Translations under genes and position numbers: made by a program
Assembly: GCF_003399445.1 (NCBI RefSeq)
Contig: NZ_QUQO01000001.1
Span: forward strand, 1,733,001-1,797,000
DNA from: Parvularcula marina
GTDB taxonomy: Bacteria > Pseudomonadota > Alphaproteobacteria > Caulobacterales > Parvularculaceae
DNA length: 64,000 bases
Direction: 5' to 3'
Notes under the pieces: model-generated
Databases searched by the model: none
What the model saw: only the letters and a program-made list of their open reading frames with translations
Told to the model about the DNA's origin: nothing
In this document: in pieces, positions 45,651 to 55,661 of the stretch
Position numbering within the stretch: position 1 is the stretch's first letter
Layout: each line of letters starts with the position of its first letter

Positions 45651-47717
45651 CTACCAGATTTTCACGCGCTCTTCAGGCGGAAGATAAAGCTCATCGCCGG
45701 GCTGAACGTCGAAGGCGTCATACCATTCGTCGATATTCCGTACCATGCCGTTCACCCGCAGATACATCGGGCTGTGCGGCGCGGAGAGGAGCCGCTGGCG
45801 AAGGGACTCTTCGGTCCGCTTGAACCGGCGCGCCTGCGCCCGACCAAGGAACACCCGCTGCTCACCGGTAAAGCCGTCAAGCACCGGCGATTCCTCACCG
45901 TTCAGATGCTCCTTATAGGCATGATAGGCGACCAGCACCCCGGCAAGATCACCGATATTCTCACCCAGCGTCTGCCGGCCATTCACATGCAGGCCGGGCA
46001 GCGGCTCATATTCATCGAACTGCGCGGCGAATTTGTCACCCAGCGCATCAAAGGCCGCGCGGTCCTCTTCCGTCCACCAGCTTTGCAGGAAACCCTGCGC
46101 ATCATATTTCGAGCCCTGATCATCGAACCCGTGCCCGATCTCGTGCCCGACGATGGAGCCGATGGCGCCGTAATTGATCGCGGCATCCGCCTTCGGATCA
46201 AACAGCGGGGACTGGATATAGCCCGCCGGGATGAAGGCTTCGTTCCGGTTCGGGCTGTAGAAGGCATTGACCGTCTGCGGCGCGGTGAACCATTCGCGCT
46301 TGTCCACCTTGGTGCCGAGCCGGTTATTGCTTTCGGCTTGTGACCAGACGCGGTGACGTTTGATATTGCCAAAGAGATCGCCAGAGACGATGTCGAGCTC
46401 GGAGTAATCCTGCCACTTCTCAGGGTAGGCGATCTTGGCGGTCATGGCGGCAAGCTTCTCCTGCGCCTTGACCTTGGTTGCGTCCGTCATCCATGTCAGA
46501 TTATCGATCCGCACAGAGAGGGCCGAACGGATATCCTCGAACATCTCGGTCATCAGGACTTTTGATTCTTCGGGGAAGTATCGGTCGATATATTCCTTGC
46601 CCACCGCCTGATCGAGGCGGCCATTCACGAGAGCAATCCCCCGCTTCTCCCGGTCGCGCGGCTCTTCCTGTCCGTTGAGTGCCTTGCCGAAGAATTCGAA
46701 ATTCGCCTGATAGACATAATCAGGAAGGAAGGCGGCGTTCGACGAAATATAGTTCGCCAGCAGATAATCCCGCCAGACAGCCACCGGCGTTTCCGCGTAA
46801 AGCGCTGCCAGCGATGGGAAGGCAGATTTCTCGCGCACGACGATATCACCTTCGGATGGCAGGCCCAGCGTATCAAGAGCCGCTTCCCACGGCATACCCG
46901 GCGCCATCGCCTCAAGCTCCGCAATCGTCATCCGATTATAGGTGAGATCCGCATTGCGCCGCTCGGCCCGTGTCCAGTGCCGCTCCGCAATCGCGGTTTC
47001 AAGATCAAAGACCGCCGCTGCGCGCTTTGCACTATTGTCTTCGCCGAGCAGCTCCAGCATCCGCGCCAGATGCTCCTTATACGCTGCACGGGTTTCATCG
47101 AGTCGCTCTGACTCTCTCAAATAGTAGGAGCGATCCGGCATACCGATGCCCGAATGGGTCGCGCCCATCACATAATCGGACGGGCTTTTTGAATCGATGG
47201 TGACATAGATGGCAATCGGGCTCGGCAGGCCGAGCGAGGGATCAGCCATCAGCCGGGCGATATCCTCATGCGTCTTTGCCGCACGGATACGGGCAACATC
47301 TTCCGCAATCGGATCGAGACCCTTCGCCTCAATCGCGGCAACATCCATGAAGTCATTATAGAAATCGCGGATCTTCTGGCCTTCGGAGCCGGCCGCGACA
47401 TCCGAGGTCGAAAGGTCCGCGATGATCTCGGCAATGCGCGCCTCGTTGCGCTCCTGCATGATCACCGAAAATCCGGTCCCGGAGCGGTCGGACGGGATCT
47501 CCGTCGCTGCGAGCCAGCCGCCATTGGCATATTGGAAGAAATCATCCCCCGGGCGTGTCGTGGGATCAAAAGCATCGAGCGGGTAGCCCCAGGGCTCGAT
47601 CATCGGCCCCTCTTCTTCGGCCATCATTTTAGGGCCGGCATCGCCGGTGGTCGTGGCACAGGCCGCCAGAGAGATCAGCGCAACCCCGCCAAGCAGGGAC
47701 TTCAGCAGTCGGGACAT
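45651..47717 (-). CDS. M13 family (neprilysin-like) lipoprotein metallopeptidase
   Basis: 688 aa. A lipoprotein signal with LAAC (Cys 20) anchors it. The M13 zinc site is complete: HEIGH at 525-529 and ENIGD at 586-590, with the NAFY substrate motif near 484. The C-terminus ends with the family CxxW reduced to EERVKIW. These large-cavity peptidases trim peptides in the periplasm. GGGGAGA precedes the ATG. It stands alone. Confidence 0.93.
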   Translation of the reverse strand: MSRLLKSLLGGVALISLAACATTTGDAGPKMMAEEEGPMIEPWGYPLDAFDPTTRPGDDFFQYANGGWLAATEIPSDRSGTGFSVIMQERNEARIAEIIADLSTSDVAAGSEGQKIRDFYNDFMDVAAIEAKGLDPIAEDVARIRAAKTHEDIARLMADPSLGLPSPIAIYVTIDSKSPSDYVMGATHSGIGMPDRSYYLRESERLDETRAAYKEHLARMLELLGEDNSAKRAAAVFDLETAIAERHWTRAERRNADLTYNRMTIAELEAMAPGMPWEAALDTLGLPSEGDIVVREKSAFPSLAALYAETPVAVWRDYLLANYISSNAAFLPDYVYQANFEFFGKALNGQEEPRDREKRGIALVNGRLDQAVGKEYIDRYFPEESKVLMTEMFEDIRSALSVRIDNLTWMTDATKVKAQEKLAAMTAKIAYPEKWQDYSELDIVSGDLFGNIKRHRVWSQAESNNRLGTKVDKREWFTAPQTVNAFYSPNRNEAFIPAGYIQSPLFDPKADAAINYGAIGSIVGHEIGHGFDDQGSKYDAQGFLQSWWTEEDRAAFDALGDKFAAQFDEYEPLPGLHVNGRQTLGENIGDLAGVLVAYHAYKEHLNGEESPVLDGFTGEQRVFLGRAQARRFKRTEESLRQRLLSAPHSPMYLRVNGMVRNIDEWYDAFDVQPGDELYLPPEERVKIW

Positions 47718-47750
47718 GGGTCTCCCCCTTCTCGTTTATCGATATAGAAA

Positions 47751-47781
47751 GCCCGCCCTCAACGTTAGGTCAAGGGCGGGC
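47751..47781. other. GC-rich inverted repeat upstream of the M13 gene
   Basis: GCCCGCCCT and AGGGCGGGC pair perfectly around a 13-base loop. On the reverse strand TTTCTAT follows, so it may back up the ahcY terminator. It lies 34 bases upstream of the M13 gene start. Confidence 0.5.
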
Positions 47782-47910
47782 GATCATCATTCTCAGTATC
47801 TAGGTGCATTTTGCGCAAACAAGCTTTCGAATTGTGCAAGCCATGCCGGACGAAAAACAGACCGCATAACGGTCAATGCGCGACCACAGTTGAAGGTCAC
47901 CTGCGGGCAC

Positions 47911-47935
47911 AAAAAAGGGGCGCCGTCGGCGCCCC
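47911..47935 (-). terminator. Rho-independent terminator of ahcY
   Basis: On the reverse strand GGGGCGCC pairs with GGCGCCCC around GAC and is followed by six Ts; 25 bases after the ahcY stop. Confidence 0.94.
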
Positions 47936-47959
47936 ATTTCCATTCTATCCGATCCCGGA

Positions 47960-49360
47960 TCAGTAACGGTAGCCTTCGGGCTTGAACGGGCCGCTCTTTG
48001 ACACGCCGATATAGTCGGCCTGCTCGCCCGTCAGTTCGGAAAGCTGCGCGCCGACATGCGAAAGGTGCAAGGCCGCCACTTTCTCATCGAGACGCTTGGG
48101 CAGGACATAGACCTTGTTCTCATATTTCCCGTCCTGATTATTCGCATAAAGCTCGATCTGGGCGAGGGTCTGGTTGGTGAAGCTGGCCGACATCACGAAT
48201 GACGGGTGGCCCGTGGCGTTGCCGAGGTTCACAAGGCGGCCTTCGGAAAGAAGGATCATCCGCCGGCCGTCCGGCTTGGTCAGCATGTCGACCTGCGGCT
48301 TGATATTGTCCCATTCCCAGTTGCGAACGCCATCAACTTGAATCTCATTGTCGAAGTGACCGATATTGCAGACGATCGCCATGTCTTTCAGGTCGCGCAT
48401 ATTGTCGACGGTCAGGATATCCTTGTTGCCCGTGGCGGTGACGACAATGTCCGTACGCTTCACACCATCATCCATGGTCACGACCTCAAAGCCGTCCATG
48501 GCTGCCTGAAGCGCGCAGATCGGGTCGATCTCCGTCACCATCACCCGGCAGCCTGCACCGCGAAGCGACTGGGCCGAGCCCTTGCCGACATCGCCATAAC
48601 CAGCCACCAGCGCCACCTTGCCCGCCATCATGACATCCGTACCGCGACGAATGGCATCGACGAGCGACTCTTTGCAGCCATACTTGTTGTCAAATTTCGA
48701 CTTGGTGACCGAGTCGTTCACATTGATCGCCGGGAAAGGCAGCGTGCCATTCTTCTCGCGCTGATAGAGACGAAGGACACCGGTCGTCGTTTCTTCCGTC
48801 ACGCCTTTAATCGAGGCTTTGACGCGCGAATAGAAACCGGGGTCACGGGCAAGACGGGCCTTGATCGTGTTGAAGAGGCAATTCTCTTCTTCATTACCCG
48901 GATTGTCGAGGATCGACGGATCGCTTTCGGCTTCCGAGCCCAGCAGGATCAGCATGGTCGCATCGCCGCCATCATCAAGGATCATGTTGGCAAGACTGCC
49001 ATCGGACCATTCCCAGATGCGGTCGGCATAGTCCCAGTATTCCTGCAGCGTCTCGCCCTTTTTGGCGAAGACCGGCGTGCCATTGGCGGCAATCGCGGCC
49101 GCGGCGTGGTCTTGGGTCGAATAGATGTTGCAGCTCACCCAGCGGACCTCGGCGCCGAGCGCCTCGAGGGTCTGGATCAGCACGGCGGTCTGGATCGTCA
49201 TGTGCAGCGAGCCAGCGATCCGCGCGCCTTTCAGCGGCTGAGCCGCGCCAAATTCTTCGCGCGTCTGCATAAGGCCGGGCATTTCATGCTCGGCGATCCT
49301 GATTTCCTTGTTGCCGTAATCGGCTAGCGAAATATCGGCGACATCATAGTCCTGGGTCAT
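47960..49360 (-). CDS. ahcY: Adenosylhomocysteinase AhcY
   Basis: 466 aa. The NAD site [13 protein letters not shown] lies near residue 259. Catalytic Lys/Asp segment [14 protein letters not shown] lies near 217, and the ending KPEGYRY is the family signature that reaches into the neighbouring subunit. It splits S-adenosylhomocysteine into adenosine and homocysteine, keeping methylation going. AGGATCC precedes the ATG. Only 70 bases lie upstream, and no SAH riboswitch motif is visible there. Confidence 0.96.
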   Translation of the reverse strand: MTQDYDVADISLADYGNKEIRIAEHEMPGLMQTREEFGAAQPLKGARIAGSLHMTIQTAVLIQTLEALGAEVRWVSCNIYSTQDHAAAAIAANGTPVFAKKGETLQEYWDYADRIWEWSDGSLANMILDDGGDATMLILLGSEAESDPSILDNPGNEEENCLFNTIKARLARDPGFYSRVKASIKGVTEETTTGVLRLYQREKNGTLPFPAINVNDSVTKSKFDNKYGCKESLVDAIRRGTDVMMAGKVALVAGYGDVGKGSAQSLRGAGCRVMVTEIDPICALQAAMDGFEVVTMDDGVKRTDIVVTATGNKDILTVDNMRDLKDMAIVCNIGHFDNEIQVDGVRNWEWDNIKPQVDMLTKPDGRRMILLSEGRLVNLGNATGHPSFVMSASFTNQTLAQIELYANNQDGKYENKVYVLPKRLDEKVAALHLSHVGAQLSELTGEQADYIGVSKSGPFKPEGYRY

Positions 49361-49430
49361 GAGGGATCCTCTGGAGATTCTTCTATGTGAGGGGCGCCTA
49401 GCAGGGGCGGCAAAGGATATAAAGCTTTCT

Positions 49431-50297
49431 TTATATGCCTGCCAGCAGGTCCTGCAGCCCCTCTCGATAGCTAGGATATTTCAAGGAAAATCCTGACAAG
49501 GCCTTAAGCCCGTCATTCTTCAGCCGCTTGTTGTCCTCATAAAATGAGCGCGCCATGTCGGACATCTCCGCCTGTTCGAAGGGGACTTTCGGTGGCGGCT
49601 CGATGCCGAGGAGCTCAGCGGCATAAGTAATGACATCCTGCGGCGGAGCGGGTTCGTCATCGGCAAAATTGATAACCGTAGGCGCGGTCTCAGCCTCGAT
49701 GAGGGCATAAAGCCCCGCGGCGATATCGTCCCGGTGGATGCGGTTGAAGACCTGACCCGGCTTGATGATGCGCTGGGCGAGGCCCGCTTTCGAACCGCGC
49801 GTGCCACCTTTCAGACTGAGAAGCGCATTCCGGCCCGGTCCATAGATCCCGGCGAGCCGGCAGATATGGTGACGCACACCGAAATAACGCCCCACATACC
49901 GCCATTGTGATTCCGCCAGCAGGCGGCGTCGCGCCCGCGCGGTCAACGGCAAGCAGGGTGTCTCCTCATCAACCCATTCTCCCTGATGGTCGCCATAAAC
50001 GCCCGAAGAGGAGAGATAGATAAGCACCGTATCCGGAGAAATATTCTCGATCGATGTGACGGCTGGACATCCCATCTCTCCTGGCGGCACGGAGATGACT
50101 ATGGCATCCGCTTGTCCCGCCAACTCTGGCAAGGCTCCCTTGCCATTCCAGAGATGCCCCCTGATCCCGTTTGCCTCGAGCTTTTCAGCTTTGGATGGAT
50201 CCCGCGTCGTTGCGTGGATCTCCCAGCCCTCCGCTTTTAATTGTTGAGCAAGAGGCTCGACTGAATAGCCGAAGCCGACGGCAAACAGCACCGGCAT
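49431..50297 (-). CDS. NAD-dependent epimerase-like (YeeZ/SDR) protein
   Basis: 288 aa from ATG 50297, one base past the stop of the phosphatase gene. The N-terminus [18 protein letters not shown] is an atypical extended-SDR Rossmann loop. [18 protein letters not shown] near residue 96 and [13 protein letters not shown] near 150 fit the YeeZ-like epimerase family, and the Tyr-Lys pair is degenerate. Function unknown. Cotranscribed with the low-molecular-weight phosphatase. Confidence 0.82.
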   Translation of the reverse strand: MPVLFAVGFGYSVEPLAQQLKAEGWEIHATTRDPSKAEKLEANGIRGHLWNGKGALPELAGQADAIVISVPPGEMGCPAVTSIENISPDTVLIYLSSSGVYGDHQGEWVDEETPCLPLTARARRRLLAESQWRYVGRYFGVRHHICRLAGIYGPGRNALLSLKGGTRGSKAGLAQRIIKPGQVFNRIHRDDIAAGLYALIEAETAPTVINFADDEPAPPQDVITYAAELLGIEPPPKVPFEQAEMSDMARSFYEDNKRLKNDGLKALSGFSLKYPSYREGLQDLLAGI

Positions 50298-50298
50298 C

Positions 50299-50763
50299 TT
50301 AGCGCCCCGCCTCGATATCATCGAGAATGGCGTCGACGGCTTCCTCGACAAGATCGATCACATGATCGAACCCCTCCGGCCCGCCATAATAGGGGTCGGG
50401 CACATCGCCGCCGCCCGTCCGAGCAAGGAACATCTGAAGATTGGCCGTCGCATCGGGCGGACGAATATCGAGAAGATCAGCATGGTTTGAGCTGTCCATC
50501 GCGAAGATCATATCATGGATGTAGAAGTCGCCACTATCTGCCTGTTGCGCACGGTGGGCCGAAAGATCGTAACCGCGCAAGGCTGCCGCCGCCGTCATTC
50601 TTTTGTCTGCCGCCCCGCCGACATGCCAGCCGCCGGTTCCCGCGCTCGCCACCTCGACTTGTATACCGCGCGCCTTTGCTCGCGCCCGCATCACGCCCTC
50701 GGCGACGGGGGAGCGGCAGATATTCCCAAGGCAGACGAAAAAGAGACGCGGAGCTTTACTCAT
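50299..50763 (-). CDS. Low molecular weight protein-tyrosine phosphatase
   Basis: 154 aa. The P-loop is CLGNICRS (Cys near residue 11) and the general-acid Asp is in VPDPYYGGPEGF near 121, so the active site is complete. Such enzymes dephosphorylate tyrosine kinases of exopolysaccharide systems or act as arsenate reductases; no kinase gene is nearby. Divergent from priA. Confidence 0.92.
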   Translation of the reverse strand: MSKAPRLFFVCLGNICRSPVAEGVMRARAKARGIQVEVASAGTGGWHVGGAADKRMTAAAALRGYDLSAHRAQQADSGDFYIHDMIFAMDSSNHADLLDIRPPDATANLQMFLARTGGGDVPDPYYGGPEGFDHVIDLVEEAVDAILDDIEAGR

Positions 50764-50885
50764 GCGCCTGAGATAGCAGATATGGAGGCCATGCCCAATT
50801 GGGCAGAATGTCTGGCCATCACGAGTGCCCTTATGCGAGACTCGGCTAGACTTGCACTCCCCGAAGCCGAAACCTGAAGGAGCTT

Positions 50886-53111
50886 ATGGCCGAGCGCGGC
50901 GCACAACCTGACCCCCAGCTTTTCGCGACCGAGGAGGTGCCGAAAGAGCGGGTTCATGTCCTGCTGCCGATGCCGGTTGGCGACGGCTATGACTATGTCC
51001 TGACTGCCGGAATGACGGCACCGCCCGGGAGTTTCGTAATTGTGCCGCTGGGACCGCGCGAAATGGTCGGCGTCGTTTGGCCCGAGCCGACCGATCCTGA
51101 CCTGCCCGAGCGCAAGCTCAAACCCGTTTCGGAAGTGATCGACGCGCCGCCCCTCTCGGCGGATGTCATGGCCTTTGTCGACTGGGTGGCAAATTACACG
51201 ATCAGCCCGCGCGGGACCGTCTTGCGGCTGGTCATGCGGTCGGGCCAGCAATTGAGCCCGCCCAAACCCCAAACAGGATATATCCGCGCGGAAGTCCCGG
51301 ACAGCCTGCGCATGACCAGCGCCCGCGAGAAGGTGCTCGATATGACCAGCGAGACCCCGCTGACCGCCGCTGAGCTGGCCCGCGAGGCCGGGGTGAGCGA
51401 CGGGGTCGTCCGGGGGCTGGCCGAAGCGGGCGGGCTGCAAGCCATTGAGATTGATCCGGACCCGCCCTTTGGAGCGCCGGACCCTGACCGTAAGGGGCGC
51501 GCGCTTTCCCCCCTTCAGGCCGAAGCGGCAGAGCACCTCACCGCCGCCGTGCGCGAGGAACGCTATAGCGCCTGGGTGATCGACGGGGTCACGGGGTCGG
51601 GCAAGACGGAAGTCTATCTCGAAGCCATCGCCGAGACACTCCGTCTGCGGCCGAGCACGCAAATCTGTATCCTGCTCCCGGAGATCGCCCTGACCCTGCC
51701 CTTCCTCAAGCGGATAGAAGAGCGCTTTGGCGCAGCGGCCGCGCATTGGCATTCAGATGTCTCCTCCGCCGAGCGCCGCCGAGTCTGGCGCCGGGTCGCA
51801 GAAGGTCAGGCTCGGCTAGTCGTCGGGGCGCGCTCGGCGCTCTTCCTGCCTTATACGGATCTTGCTCTGATCGTCGTCGATGAGGAACATGAGGCAGCCT
51901 ATAAGCAGCATGACGGTGTTCTCTATCAGGGAAGGGACATGGCGGTCGCACGCGGAGCGCTGGGAAACTTCCCTGTCCTTCTCGTCTCTGCCACGCCCTC
52001 GCTTGAAACCCTCGCCAATGTCGAGGAGGGCCGGTACGGACTTGTCTCCCTGCCTTCCCGCTTTGGCCCCGCCACTCTGCCGGACACAGACATTGTCGAC
52101 ATGCGTGCCCATCCCCCGGAGAAAGGCCGCTGGCTTTCGCCGAAGGTGATCGAGGCGGTCAATGAGACGCTGGGGCGGCAGGAGCAGGTACTCCTTTATC
52201 TCAATCGTCGCGGCTATGCGCCCGTCACGCTCTGCCGGAAATGCGGAGAACGGATGACCGCGCCGCATTCGGATACATGGCTGGTCGAGCACCGGTATTC
52301 GAACCGGCTGGTCTGTCACCATACGGGCTATTCGATCCCCAAGCCCGATCATTGCCCGCATTGCGGGGCGGCGGACAGTCTGACGCCCTGCGGTCCCGGC
52401 GTTGAGCGGATCGCCGAAGAAGCGAAAGAAACATGGCCGGACGCGAAGATCGAAATTCTTTCCTCTGACATGCTGATGGGGCCGGGCGCTGCCAAGTCGC
52501 TCCTTAAACGGATGACTGAAGGCGAGATCGATATTCTTGTCGCAACGCAGGCCGCCGCCAAGGGGCACAATTTCCCGAACCTCACCCTCGTTGCGGCGGT
52601 CGATGCCGATCTTGGCCTTGCGGGCGGTGATCTGCGCGCCGCCGAGCGGACTTTCCAGACCCTGTCACAGGTTTCTGGCCGAGCTGGCCGTGCCGCCAAG
52701 AAAGGCCGTGTGCTGCTGCAAAGCTATCAGCCCGAGAACCCGGTCATTGCGGCGCTTGCTCGCGGCGACCGCGACGGCTTTGCCGAGGCCGAGCTTGAAG
52801 GCCGTGCCGCACTCGGCTTTCCGCCCTATGGACGGCTCGCCGCCGTCATCCTGAGCGGTGAGAATGAGCAGAAGCTGAATGAAGTTGCCCGCGCGCTGGC
52901 CGGGGTCGTGCCGCATGCGGAAGGTGTCGAAGTCTGGGGCCCGGCTCCTGCTCCGCTCTATCGCCTTCGCGGTACTTACCGGCTGCGCTTTCTCGTCAAG
53001 ACCACAAGGCGGGTCAGCATTCAGTCCGTGCTTGATGAATGGCTGTCACGGATCAAGATCCCCGCCTCGATCCGTAAGACGGTGGATGTCGACCCCTATA
53101 CCTTCACCTGA
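50886..53111 (+). CDS. priA: Replication restart helicase PriA
   Basis: 741 aa. N-terminal 3'-DNA-binding domain, helicase Walker A GVTGSGKTEVYLE, DEEH box (VVDEEHEAAYK), ATPSLET and C-terminal QVSGRAGRAAKKG. The zinc region is odd. One site is intact (CRKC and CPHC), but the second keeps only one Cys: the usual pair after CRKC is replaced by Ala and Ser (MTAPHSD), and the later CHHC reads CHHT. PriA reloads the replisome at stalled forks. AAGGAG precedes the ATG. Divergent from the phosphatase. Confidence 0.95.
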   Translation: MAERGAQPDPQLFATEEVPKERVHVLLPMPVGDGYDYVLTAGMTAPPGSFVIVPLGPREMVGVVWPEPTDPDLPERKLKPVSEVIDAPPLSADVMAFVDWVANYTISPRGTVLRLVMRSGQQLSPPKPQTGYIRAEVPDSLRMTSAREKVLDMTSETPLTAAELAREAGVSDGVVRGLAEAGGLQAIEIDPDPPFGAPDPDRKGRALSPLQAEAAEHLTAAVREERYSAWVIDGVTGSGKTEVYLEAIAETLRLRPSTQICILLPEIALTLPFLKRIEERFGAAAAHWHSDVSSAERRRVWRRVAEGQARLVVGARSALFLPYTDLALIVVDEEHEAAYKQHDGVLYQGRDMAVARGALGNFPVLLVSATPSLETLANVEEGRYGLVSLPSRFGPATLPDTDIVDMRAHPPEKGRWLSPKVIEAVNETLGRQEQVLLYLNRRGYAPVTLCRKCGERMTAPHSDTWLVEHRYSNRLVCHHTGYSIPKPDHCPHCGAADSLTPCGPGVERIAEEAKETWPDAKIEILSSDMLMGPGAAKSLLKRMTEGEIDILVATQAAAKGHNFPNLTLVAAVDADLGLAGGDLRAAERTFQTLSQVSGRAGRAAKKGRVLLQSYQPENPVIAALARGDRDGFAEAELEGRAALGFPPYGRLAAVILSGENEQKLNEVARALAGVVPHAEGVEVWGPAPAPLYRLRGTYRLRFLVKTTRRVSIQSVLDEWLSRIKIPASIRKTVDVDPYTFT

Positions 53112-53114
53112 ACC

Positions 53115-53774
53115 CTACCGCCCCGGCTCGCCCGGCCCGACCATCAGATTGATCGCAATCGAGATCCGCTCTCGCGAGCCCTGATAGGGACGCACACTGT
53201 GTTTGAGCCATGAAGGGAAGGCGACAATCATCCCGTTTCGCGGCCGGATGCCCTTCACATTCTCCTCCGGCTTTCCGTCCGTCCGTTTAGCCACGATATC
53301 GGGTGTGTACATCCGGTTCATTGGAAAGCGGGGGTCGTGGAGAACCAGCTCGCCACCCTGATCCGCGCCATCGCCTTCATAGCCGGTATCGACATAATAG
53401 ACGACGGACCACAGCGCGCCGGGATGGGCATGCATCTGGTTCGAGGCGCCGGGCGGCGAGACATTCGCCCACATCTCCGCCACCCATCCAAAGCGGCGTT
53501 CATCCGGGCTCGACAGCTCAACCGTATGCGGATCACACAGGATACAAGCCCGGCGCCCGAGCGCCTGCGCCGCCTCCCCGCCCCAGGCCATCATGTCGGT
53601 CGTTGAATGCCAGCCGAGTGTGTTCGATCGCTCGATCCCCCCGCTTTGCGCGCGGTTCTGCTCGATCACATCTTTCAGCGCCTGATTGAGGGGCTCGCAA
53701 TCGGGCATATCCCCGATCAGGACAATGGTCGGAAACAGCTCATTGACGCGGGTGTTGAAGCGATCCTCCATCAC
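53115..53774 (-). CDS. Putative 2-oxoglutarate/Fe(II) oxygenase (TIGR02466 type)
   Basis: 219 aa. A double-stranded beta-helix core has the metal site SNQMHAHPGALWSVVYYVD near residue 115 and the distal FPSWLKHSVRPY with His and Arg near 192. SIAINLMV closes the core, matching the uncharacterised TIGR02466 oxygenase family. Likely an iron and 2-oxoglutarate dependent hydroxylase; substrate unknown. Overlaps the Dabb-like gene by four bases. Confidence 0.83.
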   Translation of the reverse strand: MMEDRFNTRVNELFPTIVLIGDMPDCEPLNQALKDVIEQNRAQSGGIERSNTLGWHSTTDMMAWGGEAAQALGRRACILCDPHTVELSSPDERRFGWVAEMWANVSPPGASNQMHAHPGALWSVVYYVDTGYEGDGADQGGELVLHDPRFPMNRMYTPDIVAKRTDGKPEENVKGIRPRNGMIVAFPSWLKHSVRPYQGSRERISIAINLMVGPGEPGR

Positions 53775-54112
53775 GCGCCTTCGGGATCATAAAAGGAATC
53801 AAAGACGCGCACGGATTTCCAGTTATCCTTCAGCGTCTCGATGAATTTCTGGTGCCGGTCCGTCACCTGATAGGCGTCATGCGCTTCCCTGCTCTCGAAG
53901 GCGACCAGCAGCGAGACGTCGAAGACCTGATCATTCACCTCCCGCGCATAGTCCCCGGCCCGCGCACCGACGGAGAAGAAGAGAACCCCTTCGTGCCCGG
54001 AGAGATATTCCCGCGCGCCCTCGATCAACGCATTGACCGCCTCGGGGCTTTTGTCCTCCAGCTCGAAGAACACCGCATGTGACATCGCCGTCCGCGTTTC
54101 TGCCGGCATCAT
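53771..54112 (-). CDS. Dabb-like (stress-responsive alpha/beta barrel) protein
   Basis: 113 aa. The Dabb pattern is clear: AVFFELEDKSPEAVNALIEGARE near the N-terminus, DVSLLVAFESREAHDAYQ near residue 65 and HQKFIETLKDNW near 87. Dimeric ferredoxin-like folds of this type have varied enzymatic roles. GGGAGG precedes tandem ATGs at 54112 and 54109. Overlaps the oxygenase gene by four bases, so the two are coexpressed. Confidence 0.87.
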   Translation of the reverse strand: MMPAETRTAMSHAVFFELEDKSPEAVNALIEGAREYLSGHEGVLFFSVGARAGDYAREVNDQVFDVSLLVAFESREAHDAYQVTDRHQKFIETLKDNWKSVRVFDSFYDPEGA

Positions 54113-54141
54113 GACCTCCCTTTTTTGACCTCCTTAGGCGG

Positions 54142-54498
54142 TCAGACCTGTCCCATCAAATGACGGACGATCACCGTCATGGAGAGGAAGATCCACAGCG
54201 TATTGAAGGCAACGAGAGTGGGGAGAAGCTTCTTCATCGACGCCCAGATCAGCGCCACGGACGTGCCGAGCGTCAGCACATGCAGCCACCAGATCTCCAC
54301 ACCGAAGACGAGGCCCGGCACGATCACCGCCGCCTTGGTCGCCCAGGCGAGAAACTCGACCGTGTTATAGCTGGTCCAGTAATCGCGGCGCCCCCACATC
54401 TTCATGCAGCCGATGATCGGCCGCCAGCCGACATGGGTGTAGACAATAAGGGTCAGTGTCGCCGCCAACAGCGCGGCAATCAGATACGGGTTGGTCAT
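54142..54498 (-). CDS. Small polytopic membrane protein, unknown
   Basis: 118 aa with about four hydrophobic segments (4-22, 49-68, 69-88, 92-113). A conserved-looking KMWGRRDYWTSYNTVEF loop lies between helices one and two. I do not recognise a family. Same strand as the phosphodiesterase upstream and the Dabb pair downstream, with gaps of about 30 bases, so it may share their transcript. Confidence 0.7.
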   Translation of the reverse strand: MTNPYLIAALLAATLTLIVYTHVGWRPIIGCMKMWGRRDYWTSYNTVEFLAWATKAAVIVPGLVFGVEIWWLHVLTLGTSVALIWASMKKLLPTLVAFNTLWIFLSMTVIVRHLMGQV

Positions 54499-54534
54499 GA
54501 AATGGCCCCGGCAAGAAACGGACCGCTCCTTAGC

Positions 54535-55536
54535 CTATTGGCGCCCGCCCGCCCAGACAGCGTCCTCGCCTTTGAGGGCCGGGCCGATGATCTCCACCCG
54601 GTTGGTCCAGATATAGCCGCCGAAACTATCCGGCACACGGGCGAGCGTTTCGGGGTCATCGATGCCGGGCGTGCCCGGATCGCCGCTGCCATATTCGCCC
54701 ATCAGGATGATGTCAGATCCCGCAGCCGTCATTCGCGCCTCAAAAGCCCGCGGCCAGCCCCAGGCCAGCCGCGCATGGCTGATCGGCAAAGCGAGCGTCC
54801 GGTTGCGGCAATCCGCAGGGACATTCGCAGTCCAACCGGTGAGAAGATAGGATTTGGCGCAGGCCTTCAGCGCGGGCTTGTGAAAATAGCGCAAGCCCGG
54901 GAGGGCTTTGAGCGTCTCTTCAATTGGTCCGGGGGCACCGTAAACACCCCAGAGCCGCTCGCGCCATTCGGGATGGGCGACCATGAGAGCTGCAAAGGCC
55001 GCGCCTTCCTCGAGGTCATTGCTCTTGAAATTGATCAGAAACTGCCCGTCCGGGAAAGCCTCGAACACTTCTGTCAGGGAGGGGATCATCCCCACCCCCT
55101 TGCCGCGAAGAGGGAAGGTCTCCCCGCCATCGGCGGTATAGCCATAGCCCGCATCAAGCGTCTTGATGTAATCAAGGCTTGCGCGGCGGGTCACGCCCTC
55201 CCCATCCGTGCGGCAATCAAGCGTCCAGTCATGAAAGACTACGAAATGTCCATCCGTTGTCGGATGGATATCAAGCTCAATGACATCCGCCCCCGCCGCA
55301 AAGGAGGCCTCGAATGAGGGAATCGTGTTCTCGATAAAGTCATGCTCGGGCGGGAAGATGCGGGTCGCAGTGCAGGTCTGGTTCGTCAGCCCTTCGCGTG
55401 AATAGGTGTGATGGATACCCCGATGGGCGATGATCTTGACGTCTTCGCCGATCGGCTTCGCCAATAGCGAAGCATTCCGTGTCCAGAGGGCCGCGATAAT
55501 CATCAGCAGCCCGATACCAATGCGGCTCCACATCAT
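54535..55536 (-). CDS. Glycerophosphodiester phosphodiesterase family protein
   Basis: 333 aa. One N-terminal helix (about 5-20) is either a signal or anchor. The GDPD barrel holds IIAHRGIHH near residue 36, ENTIPSFEASFAAGADVIELD near 70 and FVVFHDW near 100, the metal and catalytic residues. It splits glycerophosphodiesters from phospholipids to glycerol-3-phosphate, probably in the periplasm. No glp transport gene is near. Confidence 0.92.
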   Translation of the reverse strand: MMWSRIGIGLLMIIAALWTRNASLLAKPIGEDVKIIAHRGIHHTYSREGLTNQTCTATRIFPPEHDFIENTIPSFEASFAAGADVIELDIHPTTDGHFVVFHDWTLDCRTDGEGVTRRASLDYIKTLDAGYGYTADGGETFPLRGKGVGMIPSLTEVFEAFPDGQFLINFKSNDLEEGAAFAALMVAHPEWRERLWGVYGAPGPIEETLKALPGLRYFHKPALKACAKSYLLTGWTANVPADCRNRTLALPISHARLAWGWPRAFEARMTAAGSDIILMGEYGSGDPGTPGIDDPETLARVPDSFGGYIWTNRVEIIGPALKGEDAVWAGGRQ

Positions 55537-55661
55537 CCGCCCTCTTTTTTGTTCCCGAACGGAGGAGAGCAGATCAATGGGGCGGTTTCAGGGCATCTCC
55601 GGCTAGCTGATGCCTCTACCGGAGACTTGCTCGCAAGGCGCGCCAGCTGTATCGATAGGCC

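Noticed and set aside
47751-47781. GC-rich inverted repeat as the main terminator of ahcY
   Set aside because: A far better terminator with six Ts lies closer to the ahcY stop at 47911-47935; the second hairpin has only a weak T-run.
48206-49327. Long plus-strand open frame over ahcY
   Set aside because: Shadow of ahcY; the composition mirrors the sense codons.
49361-49430. SAH riboswitch upstream of ahcY
   Set aside because: Only 70 bases are available and the conserved core is not present; an AT-rich dyad (ATATAAAG/CTTTATAT) is all that is seen.
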